NCBI GenBank assembly: GCA_017557265.1
Contig: JAFZAM010000171.1
Location: 1-5,261, forward strand
Origin: Oscillospiraceae bacterium
GTDB lineage: Bacteria; Bacillota; Clostridia; Oscillospirales; Oscillospiraceae
DNA length: 5,261 bases
Direction: 5' to 3'
In this document: piece after piece, positions 1 to 5,128 of the stretch
Layout: every line of letters starts with the position of its first letter
How positions within the stretch are numbered: position 1 is the first letter of the stretch
Made by a program: the position numbers and the translations under genes
The notes under the pieces: generated by a model
The model's input: the letters and a program-made list of their open reading frames with translations, nothing else
The model's database searches: none
Told to the model about the DNA's origin: nothing

Positions 1-1052
1 AGGAACTTCGCGACGTCGCGCGCGTGGTAGCGCGGGGTCATCTCGGATTTGTAGGTCAGCTCCTGCTCCTCGTCGATGATGAGGAGCCTCAGCTCCGACA
101 CGGGCGCGAACACGGCGCTCCGCGTCCCGACGACGACGTTCACGAGCCCGTCCCTTATCCGGCGCCACTCGTCGAGGCGCTCGGCCTGAGTGAGCGAGCT
201 GTGCAGGACGGCGACCGCGTCCCCGAAATGGAGGCGGAAGGTCGCGACGAGCTGCGGAGTCAGAGCTATCTCGGGGACGAGGGCTATCGCCCTGCCGCCC
301 TGCTCGATGGCGCGGGCGATGAGGCGGATATAGACGGCGGTCTTGCCGGAGCCGGTCACGCCGCGAAGCAGCGCGGCGCGCGCCTTCCCGTCCATGAGGG
401 CGGCTATGCCCTCGTAGGCGCGGCGCTGGTCCTCCGTCAGCTCGTCCATGGCGCGGGACGCGCCCTCGGAATAGGCGGGCCTGCGGTAGGCGGGTATCTT
501 CACGAGCTCGACGAGCCCCTGTCTTTCAAGGCCCTTGAGGCTCTGGCGCGAGGCGCCGGTGAAGTATGTGAGTTCCTTCGACGAGGCCTCGCCGAGCTGG
601 GCGAGAAGCCGGAGCAGCTCGGCCTGCGACGGGGCCTTTTTCGCCTTCTTCTCAGCCTGCGTGAGCGCCTCCTCGGGCGCGACGGCGAGCCTGGCGAGCT
701 CCGTCGTCCTGTCGCCGGAAAGGCGCCACACGCCCGACGGGAGCATGGCGCGCACGGCCTCGTAGAGCGTGCAGAAGAAGCGGGATTTCATCCACTTGGC
801 GAGCTCGAGGAAGCCCTCCTGAACGAGCGGCTCCCCGTCCTCGACGGAAACAATCTCTTTGAGGCCCTTCGCCTCGCCCTCTCTGACGGAGAAGACGAAG
901 CCCTCGGCCTGCCGGTTGCCGCGCGAGAACGGGACTTTTACGCGCACTCCGGGCTTCGCCCCCGCCTCGAGAGCGGCGGGAACGGCATAGTCGTAGAGCT
1001 TGTCGATGGCGAAGGTCGCGGCATCTACGGCGACCGAAGCGATAAGGGCCAC
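1..1052 (-). CDS. priA: Primosomal protein N' (PriA), N-terminal part, cut by window edge
   Basis: PriA is the superfamily 2 DNA helicase that recognises stalled or repaired forks and reloads the replisome. The first 350 codons are present in one uninterrupted frame; the zinc-binding and C-terminal helicase parts lie beyond coordinate 1. The N-terminus (VDAATFAIDKLYDYAVP, residues 9-25) is the typical start of the 3' DNA-binding domain. Walker A is GVTGSGKT at 231-238, and the Walker B/DEAH-type motif is DEEQ at 327-330, followed closely by PRYHARDVA, a PriA hallmark. Proteobacterial PriA has DEEH here; my recollection is that DEEQ is common in clostridia. The start is GTG, 6 nt after the rpoZ stop. 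No better start fits the family N-terminus, but the nearest AAGGAG, inside the rpoZ end, lies about 15 nt upstream, so initiation may rely on coupling to rpoZ translation. Confidence 0.96.
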   Translation of the reverse strand, partial: MALIASVAVDAATFAIDKLYDYAVPAALEAGAKPGVRVKVPFSRGNRQAEGFVFSVREGEAKGLKEIVSVEDGEPLVQEGFLELAKWMKSRFFCTLYEAVRAMLPSGVWRLSGDRTTELARLAVAPEEALTQAEKKAKKAPSQAELLRLLAQLGEASSKELTYFTGASRQSLKGLERQGLVELVKIPAYRRPAYSEGASRAMDELTEDQRRAYEGIAALMDGKARAALLRGVTGSGKTAVYIRLIARAIEQGGRAIALVPEIALTPQLVATFRLHFGDAVAVLHSSLTQAERLDEWRRIRDGLVNVVVGTRSAVFAPVSELRLLIIDEEQELTYKSEMTPRYHARDVAKF

Positions 1053-1058
1053 GGGGGC

Positions 1059-1265
1059 TTACATGTACTCCTTGCGGATGGAAGCGCCGTACTTGCCCTC
1101 GGCGACCTCGTTGATGGCCATGGAGACGGGCTTCTGATCGAGGGACTCGCCGCGCTCCTCGGCCTCCTCGGCGATCTCGCGGGAGCGCTTGGCGACGGCG
1201 TTGACGAGCAGGTAGCGGCTGTTGACCTTTTCGAGCAGGGTGCTCATGGGGGGATAAAGCATCAT
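1059..1265 (-). CDS. rpoZ: DNA-directed RNA polymerase subunit omega
   Basis: Omega is the small RNA polymerase subunit that helps beta' fold and assemble. From this start the protein is 68 aa. It shows the Gram-positive omega pattern: MLYPP near the start, LLEKVNSRYLLVNAVAKRSRE at about 10-30 (VNSRY, AKRSRE), and KPVSMAINEVAEGKY at 45-59. The frame is open up to an ATG at 1286, but the extra leader MKGYVLK does not fit the family, and that ATG sits directly against a GC hairpin without a Shine-Dalgarno. The ATG at 1265 has AAAGGA 12 nt upstream; the ATG at 1262 is equally possible from protein alignment. The MAR motif of E. coli omega that contacts ppGpp is absent, as usual in Bacillota. It follows gmk after 68 nt and precedes priA by 6 nt. 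Confidence 0.93.
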   Translation of the reverse strand: MMLYPPMSTLLEKVNSRYLLVNAVAKRSREIAEEAEERGESLDQKPVSMAINEVAEGKYGASIRKEYM

Positions 1266-1277
1266 TTTTAAGACATA

Positions 1278-1283
1278 TCCTTT
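1278..1283 (-). promoter_or_regulatory. Ribosome binding site of rpoZ
   Basis: AAAGGA on the minus strand, 12 nt before the ATG at 1265. This spacing is a little long, but it is the only purine-rich site in the gmk-rpoZ gap. It lies downstream of the ATG at 1286, which argues against that longer start. Confidence 0.6.
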
Positions 1284-1286
1284 CAT

Positions 1287-1333
1287 GCGGGCTCGCGCCC
1301 GGGATGTTTTATTTGAGCGGGCTCAGGCCCGGA
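1287..1333 (-). repeat. Two tandem GC hairpins in the gmk-rpoZ intergenic gap
   Basis: The gap holds two imperfect direct repeats of 17 nt, 1317-1333 and 1287-1303, which match at 14 of 17 positions with a 30-nt period. Each folds into a short hairpin with the same 5-bp stem CGGGC/GCCCG and a 4-nt loop; the stem spans are 1318-1331 and 1288-1301. They are separated by an A+T-rich stretch. The first begins immediately after the gmk stop and the second ends just before the rpoZ leader. Neither is followed by a U-run on the coding strand, so a rho-independent terminator is unlikely. An RNA processing or stability element that sets the gmk:rpoZ expression ratio, or a dispersed repeat, would fit; this is inference. 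Confidence 0.65.
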
Positions 1334-1924
1334 TCATTCGAAGTAGTGCTTGCGCTCGGGAGTGCGGCATTTTTCCGCGGTCATGATGGCCACGGCCTCG
1401 TCCGCCGCCGTCTCGACGCGGTCGTTAATGATGACGTATTTGTACATATCGACCTTCTCGCATTCGCGCCTGGCCTGATCGAGGCGCTTGAGGACCTTCT
1501 CCTCGGAGTCGGTGCCGCGCGCCCTGAGGCGCTGCTCGAGAATTTCGAAGCTGCCCGGGAAGAGGAATATCCCGATGGCCTCGGGCCGCTTTTTCATGAC
1601 GGAGGCCGCGCCCTGCGTCTCGATGTCGAGGATGACGTCGTAGCCGGCGCTCAGCTTCTCGTCGACGGGGCCGGCGGGGGTCCCGTAGTAGTTGCCGACG
1701 TACTCGGCCCATTCGAGCAGCTCGTCGTTTGCTATCATGCGCTCGAACTCCTCGCGGGAGACGAAGTGGTAGTCGATGTCGTTGCGCTCGCCGCGGCGCG
1801 GCTCGCGCGTCGTCGCGGAGATGGAAAAATACGTGTTGTCGAGCCTCTTGAGCAGGCGCGCGATGACCGTGCTCTTGCCCGCGCCGGACGGGCCCGATAT
1901 TACGAACAGCTTGCCCTTACTCAT
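1334..1924 (-). CDS. gmk: Guanylate kinase
   Basis: It phosphorylates GMP to GDP with ATP in the cytoplasm, an essential step to GTP and dGTP. The 196-aa length is typical. The P-loop is GPSGAGKS at 11-18. The GMP-binding segment SATTREPRRGE spans 36-46, with S36, R40 and R43 in the expected places, then DYHFV at 51-55 and EYVGNYYGTP at 74-83, with Y80 as a likely GMP contact. DIETQGA follows in the CORE region, and a lid-type arginine-rich stretch (RLRARGTDSEE) comes next. The start is supported by GAGGAGGAG ending 7 nt upstream. The first 8 nt, ATGAGTAA, contain the remA stop, so the two genes overlap and are probably translationally coupled. In Bacillota, Gmk is a known target of (p)ppGpp inhibition. 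Confidence 0.98.
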   Translation of the reverse strand: MSKGKLFVISGPSGAGKSTVIARLLKRLDNTYFSISATTREPRRGERNDIDYHFVSREEFERMIANDELLEWAEYVGNYYGTPAGPVDEKLSAGYDVILDIETQGAASVMKKRPEAIGIFLFPGSFEILEQRLRARGTDSEEKVLKRLDQARRECEKVDMYKYVIINDRVETAADEAVAIMTAEKCRTPERKHYFE

Positions 1925-2183
1925 TGGTCTGCTCCTCCTCGTCTTCGTCGGGTTCTGTCATGCGCCCGCCGACCGTCTCCGGCTGGAGGGCGGAGAGGAT
2001 GATATGGCCGCTGTCGGCGATGAGCACGGCGCGGGTGCGCCTGCCGTAGGTCGCGTCGATGAGCATGCCCTGATCCCTCGCGTCGGTGATGATGCGCTTT
2101 ATGGGCGCGGATTCCGGGCTCACGACGGCGACGACGCGGTCGGCCGAGACGAGGTTGCCGAATCCTATGCTGAAAAGCTTCAA
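1917..2183 (-). CDS. remA: RemA/DUF370 family DNA-binding regulator
   Basis: The protein is 88 aa and highly typical of DUF370. It has IGFGN at 6-10, then VSPESAPIKR at 21-30, GMLIDATYGRRTRAV at 39-53 and SALQPETV at 64-71. In Bacillus subtilis RemA is an oligomeric DNA-binding activator of biofilm matrix operons; in clostridia the role is largely unknown, so that function is by homology only. The start codon is TTG, giving exactly the family N-terminus MKL, with a strong AGGAGG 8 nt upstream overlapping the yicC stop. The last dozen residues (77-88) form an acidic tail. Part of this tail is encoded by the Shine-Dalgarno of gmk, and the stop lies inside gmk. It lies 12 nt after yicC, as in the Bacillus order. 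Confidence 0.95.
   Translation of the reverse strand: MKLFSIGFGNLVSADRVVAVVSPESAPIKRIITDARDQGMLIDATYGRRTRAVLIADSGHIILSALQPETVGGRMTEPDEDEEEQTNE
1932..1940 (-). promoter_or_regulatory. Ribosome binding site of gmk, inside remA
   Basis: GAGGAGGAG on the minus strand, 7 nt before the gmk ATG. It lies in the remA reading frame, where it encodes the three glutamates 82-84 of the acidic tail. Confidence 0.75.
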
Positions 2184-2191
2184 GAGGCTCC

Positions 2192-2197
2192 CCTCCT
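2192..2197 (-). promoter_or_regulatory. Ribosome binding site deciding the remA TTG start
   Basis: AGGAGG on the minus strand, overlapping the TAG stop of yicC, 8 nt before the TTG at 2183. With the conserved MKL N-terminus it fixes TTG as the start codon. Confidence 0.8.
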
Positions 2198-3074
2198 ATT
2201 CGATGTTCTGTATCTGCTCGCGGAGCTTCTCGATCTCCGCCTTCATGTCGACCACGATGCGGGTTATCTCGAGGTCCGTGCACTTCGAGCCGGTCGTATT
2301 GGCCTCGCGGTTCATCTCCTGAACGAGGAAGTCGAGCTTCCTGCCGACGGCGCCGCCGGCGTCGAGCATGCCGCGAAACTGCGTTATGTGGCTGCCGAGG
2401 CGGACGAGCTCCTCGTCCACGTCGACCTTCTCGGCAAAGAGCGCCGCCTCCGTGAGGATGCGCTGCTCGTCTATCTCCTTGCCCTCGAGGAGGTCCGTTA
2501 TGCGCTTGGTGAGCTTGTCGCGCCACTGGGCTACGGACTCGGGCGAGCGCTTCGCGACGGCGAGGCGCATCTGCTCGAGGTTGTCGAGCTTGGAGCGCAG
2601 GTCGTCGGCGAGCTTGCCGCCCTCGCGCTCGCGCATGGCGTTGAACGCGGCGAGAGCGTCGCTCACGACGGCGGCGAGGCCGGCCGAGAAAGCCTCCTCG
2701 TCGAGTTCCTTCTTCTCCACGACGAAAACGTCCGGCAGGCGCGCGAACAGCGAGGCCGCCGAATCGTCGGGAATGCCCCACTTTTCGAACATCTCGTTGA
2801 AGGCGGCTCTGTACGCCTCGATGAGCGGCTCGTTCATCTTCACGTTCACGTCGGCGGTGCCGGCGTTCTCGACGCCTATCCAGACGTCGACCTTGCCGCG
2901 GCCGACCGCGGCGGCGACCGCCGAGCGGACGGACTCCTCCGCGAACGAATAGAGCCTCGGCATGCGCACGGAGGCGTCCAGAAAGCGGTTGTTGACGCTC
3001 TTTATCTCGACCGTCAGCGCAAGGTCGCCGCAGACGCCCTTGGCGCTGCCGTATCCCGTCATGCTTCTTATCAT
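2196..3074 (-). CDS. yicC: YicC/YloC family endoribonuclease
   Basis: Full-length member of the YicC family (YloC in Bacillus), 292 aa, as usual. The N-terminal YicC domain begins MIRSMTGYG and contains EIKSVNNRFLD at 23-33. The C-terminal DUF1732 domain contains IDEQRILTEAALFAEK and, at 246-264, the signature KLDFLVQEMNREANTTGSK. YicC-type proteins have been reported to be endoribonucleases acting on small or structured RNAs; which substrate applies here cannot be told. The ATG start is preceded by GGAAGGA 9 nt upstream, inside the end of the upstream membrane-protein gene. Only one nucleotide separates it from that gene's TGA (TGA-C-ATG), so coupling is likely. It is followed by remA and gmk in the conserved Bacillota order. 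Confidence 0.97.
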   Translation of the reverse strand: MIRSMTGYGSAKGVCGDLALTVEIKSVNNRFLDASVRMPRLYSFAEESVRSAVAAAVGRGKVDVWIGVENAGTADVNVKMNEPLIEAYRAAFNEMFEKWGIPDDSAASLFARLPDVFVVEKKELDEEAFSAGLAAVVSDALAAFNAMREREGGKLADDLRSKLDNLEQMRLAVAKRSPESVAQWRDKLTKRITDLLEGKEIDEQRILTEAALFAEKVDVDEELVRLGSHITQFRGMLDAGGAVGRKLDFLVQEMNREANTTGSKCTDLEITRIVVDMKAEIEKLREQIQNIE

Positions 3075-3075
3075 G

Positions 3076-3585
3076 TCATTTCATCCTTCCCCGCACGCGG
3101 CGGACGTAGACTCGGATGAGTCCCGAAAAACAGAAATCATACGCGAAAAACCCGATTATCGCGGCTCCCGCGACGGCGAGCTTCGAGGTATCCGGAAGCG
3201 AGAGCTCTCCGACGCCGAGCCTCGCCAGCACGAAGAACGCTCCGATGACGGCGAGGATGACCGCGAGCTTTAAAACGTACTCGGCGGCGCGGCTCTTGAG
3301 CTTCTCGACGAGGCTCTTGATCACCGGGTACCAGCCGAAGAGCAGGCAGAACATCGCGGCCGGAGCCTTCGACGGCGCGAGGATAAATCCCATCGCGGCG
3401 GCGACGAGGAATTCGAGCACTGCGTAGAGGTACCCGCATTCGATGAGCGCCGCGGCGGTCGCGAGCCCGGCGACGGCGGAAAAGGCTATCTTCCCCGTCG
3501 GGAGCATGGAGCCGAATATCAGCAGAGCCGCGGCCAGCGCCGCGCACAGCGCGGAGACCGCGGGCTTTCTCGCCTTTCCCCTCAC
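3076..3585 (-). CDS. Uncharacterised polytopic membrane protein
   Basis: The 169-aa protein is dominated by hydrophobic segments. Likely membrane helices are near residues 9-28, 33-50, 53-70, 74-90, 103-123 and 136-157, with basic ends (MRGKARK at the start, RRVRGRMK at the end), which suggests cytoplasmic termini if there are six helices. Residues that could matter are an early PTG (29-31), an IECGY at 48-52 and FGWYPVIKS at 83-91. I do not recognise a named family. The Ala-rich, charge-poor layout is loosely like small integral membrane transporter subunits such as ECF S-components, but no specific motif supports that. The start is GTG, one nucleotide after the TGA of the J-protein gene (TGA-C-GTG). 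There is no good Shine-Dalgarno, so translation probably depends on reinitiation from the J-protein gene. Confidence 0.82.
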   Translation of the reverse strand: MRGKARKPAVSALCAALAAALLIFGSMLPTGKIAFSAVAGLATAAALIECGYLYAVLEFLVAAAMGFILAPSKAPAAMFCLLFGWYPVIKSLVEKLKSRAAEYVLKLAVILAVIGAFFVLARLGVGELSLPDTSKLAVAGAAIIGFFAYDFCFSGLIRVYVRRVRGRMK

Positions 3586-3586
3586 G

Positions 3587-4231
3587 TCAGCAGCAGCCTA
3601 TCAGGTCGCCGCCCATGCACTCGCAGCAGCAGTCGGCGAGCATTAGGGACGAGCAGCAGGAGCAGAAATCCATGCCGCCGCCCGTCTGAGGGGCTCTGTA
3701 GTAGCTGCCGGCGGAGTTCATGTAGTTGAGCGCGGTCGAATACTCGGCGTTGGACGGGTCCATGTTGACGGCAGTCGTATAGTACCTGCGCGCCTCGTCC
3801 ATCCAGCCCTTGCGGTAGCATACGCTGCCCATGAGGAAGTTCCACTCCGCGTCGTGGTTGCTCACGCCGCGAAGCAGCGTCTCGGCGTAGGATACGTTGC
3901 CCATGTTTATCGCCTGACGGACCTGATTGTAGACCCCGCCGGAGGGGCGGTAGCCCGACTGTGTCTGGCCTGAGGAATATCCGCCCGAATACCCGCCGGA
4001 GTAGCCGCCGGAGGAATAGCCGCCCGACGAGGACTGCGCCGACGCCTGCCCCTTCTGGATGGCGTCGTAGGCCTCGTTTATCTCTTTCATTTTCTCCTGG
4101 GCCAGATCGGAGAGCGGGTTGTCGTGGTAGTTGTCCGGATGGTATTTGCGGACGAGATCGCGATAGGCTCTCTTTATCTCCTCCGGCGAGGCCGAAGGCG
4201 AAACTCCCAGTACGCTGTACGGATCCTTCAT
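3587..4231 (-). CDS. J-domain (DnaJ-like) protein with TPR-like region and cysteine-rich tail
   Basis: Not canonical DnaJ. Residues 1-60 form a J domain (DPYSVLGVSPSASPEEIKRAY, then KYHPDN with the HPD triad at 31-33), which should stimulate the ATPase of a DnaK-type Hsp70. Residues 67-94 are a Gly/Ser/Tyr linker with repeated GGYS. Residues 103-172 are TPR-like; 127-160 fit the repeat pattern (W130, L133, G135, Y139, A147, Y151, A154, P159). The last 25 residues hold nine cysteines (190, 192, 193, 201, 202, 203, 205, 213, 214) and end in Cys-Cys. The central zinc-finger domain of DnaJ, with its CXXCXGXG repeats, is missing. The ATG has AGGAG 6 nt upstream. The gene follows DUF5685 by 17 nt and precedes the membrane-protein gene by 1 nt. 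The J domain is certain; the client and the role of the tail are unknown. Confidence 0.94.
   Translation of the reverse strand: MKDPYSVLGVSPSASPEEIKRAYRDLVRKYHPDNYHDNPLSDLAQEKMKEINEAYDAIQKGQASAQSSSGGYSSGGYSGGYSGGYSSGQTQSGYRPSGGVYNQVRQAINMGNVSYAETLLRGVSNHDAEWNFLMGSVCYRKGWMDEARRYYTTAVNMDPSNAEYSTALNYMNSAGSYYRAPQTGGGMDFCSCCSSLMLADCCCECMGGDLIGCC
3968..4024 (-). repeat. In-gene GGYS-encoding repeat of the J-protein linker
   Basis: Codons 70-88 encode four GGYS units, two of them extended by an extra serine. The codons for Gly, Tyr and Ser vary between units (GGC/GGG/GGA, TAT/TAC, TCC/TCG), so the repetition is kept at protein rather than DNA level. This replaces the Gly/Phe linker of classical J-proteins. 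Confidence 0.75.
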
Positions 4232-4248
4232 CTGCTTCTCCTGTCTCT

Positions 4249-5115
4249 TTAGTCGGGTTCGTGGCGGTTGTCGGGCTTGAACTTCCCGTCGAGCACGAGC
4301 TGAGTCGTCCTCGGCAGGCCGAGCTTTATGATATTGCGGAGCACCGGCGTGTAGACCGTCTCCGGCAGCAGCTCGAAATCGGCCTCCATGAGCGCCATGG
4401 AGTCGGCGAGCGTCTCCTTTATGGCTTCCTTCTCGGCGTCGTCGAGGACGCCGTCCTCCATGTACCGAGCGGCGACCGCGTTATATCTGTTCTTGGCTCT
4501 GTCCTCCTCGAGGTCGGCGTAGGCGTCGAGGATGTAGATTATCCTGCCCGTGTGGTAGAGCACCTGCGAGAGGATGCGCCCGCGCGTCTCGTCGGAGGCG
4601 TATTTGCCCGCGGCCGAGAGGCAGAGCGCGAACTTGTCCGCCGCCATATCGATGGACTTGCAGCCCGCCTTTTCCAGCTCCGCGAGCTCGGCGAGCCGGC
4701 GCTTGACCGCCTCGTCGTATTCGGGTATACCCGCCTTTTTCGCCCATCTCTTCGCCGCCACGTAAGCCGGCCAGGCGCGGAGCTTTCTGAAAAAGCCCTC
4801 GTCGGCCATGGTGTCGGCGAGCTTGCCCTTGGCGAGCACGACCGCGACGGCGGCCGCCTTCTCGAGCGCCGGGCACTCGCAGGAGCACTTCTTCCTGCGA
4901 AGCGGCGAGGCGGGGCAGCGTCTTCGCTCGGTGCAGAGGTCTCCGGGCTCCCAGTAGAGCATGGCGAGATAGGTCAGGTCGTAGCTGAGCGCGAACCTCG
5001 CGGCGGCGCCGTATTTCTTTTTGAGGCTGTGGCACAGGCCGCAGTAGGCCGCGCGGAAGCTCTCGTACTCGCGCACGAGCAGCTCGTCCTTGGCCGGTCT
5101 GACGTAACCGTACAT
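4249..5115 (-). CDS. DUF5685 family protein with Cys cluster and Asp-rich motifs
   Basis: A 288-aa, mostly helical protein with no signal peptide, which I assign from memory to DUF5685, a family of unknown function often next to J-protein genes in clostridia. The N-terminal third has the family-like YCGLCH (24-29) and SYDLTYLAMLY (44-54), with cysteines at 25, 28, 61, 67, 77, 79 and 81 that could bind metal or a cluster. Two aspartate-rich motifs follow: D101-T-M-A-D105-E, and D197-A-Y-A-D201-L-E-E-D205 followed by RYN. These resemble the Mg-diphosphate motifs of squalene/phytoene-synthase-type enzymes, but that resemblance is inference. The ATG has AGGAG 7 nt upstream and lies 13 nt after the preceding partial gene. 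No enzyme activity should be assumed. Confidence 0.87.
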   Translation of the reverse strand: MYGYVRPAKDELLVREYESFRAAYCGLCHSLKKKYGAAARFALSYDLTYLAMLYWEPGDLCTERRRCPASPLRRKKCSCECPALEKAAAVAVVLAKGKLADTMADEGFFRKLRAWPAYVAAKRWAKKAGIPEYDEAVKRRLAELAELEKAGCKSIDMAADKFALCLSAAGKYASDETRGRILSQVLYHTGRIIYILDAYADLEEDRAKNRYNAVAARYMEDGVLDDAEKEAIKETLADSMALMEADFELLPETVYTPVLRNIIKLGLPRTTQLVLDGKFKPDNRHEPD

Positions 5116-5122
5116 TTGCGCG

Positions 5123-5127
5123 CTCCT
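5123..5127 (-). promoter_or_regulatory. Ribosome binding site of the DUF5685 gene
   Basis: AGGAG on the minus strand, 7 nt before the ATG at 5115 and overlapping the TGA of the preceding partial gene. It supports the start and suggests that the DUF5685 gene is co-translated with the gene upstream rather than starting a new transcript here. Confidence 0.7.
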
Positions 5128-5128
5128 C

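Noticed and set aside
24..1271. 415-codon open frame on the plus strand
   Set aside because: It lies antisense to priA and rpoZ, which have unmistakable family motifs; the translation has no recognisable domain and the openness follows from high G+C.
1059..1286. Longer rpoZ starting at the ATG at 1286
   Set aside because: The extra seven residues do not fit the omega N-terminus, the ATG abuts a GC hairpin, and the only Shine-Dalgarno-like site lies downstream of it.
1287..1317. Rho-independent terminator after gmk
   Set aside because: The stems are only 5 bp and no U-run follows on the minus strand; the T-rich stretch is on the plus strand, where no gene needs terminating.
1921..2781. 286-codon minus-strand frame overlapping yicC and remA
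   Set aside because: Arg-rich out-of-frame translation of yicC and remA, with no domain.
1304..3119. Long plus-strand open frames of 232 and 447 codons
   Set aside because: Antisense shadows of gmk, remA and yicC; composition is Val/Ala/Leu/Gly/Arg rich with no motif.
3587..3601. CaaX prenylation box at the end of the J-protein
   Set aside because: The last four residues are I-G-C-C, so there is no cysteine at the fourth-last position; only a Cys-Cys ending is present, and prenylation would need direct proof.
3587..4231. Canonical dnaJ
   Set aside because: At 214 aa it lacks the CXXCXGXG zinc-finger repeats and the client-binding C-terminal domains, and it has TPR-like and Cys-tail regions instead.
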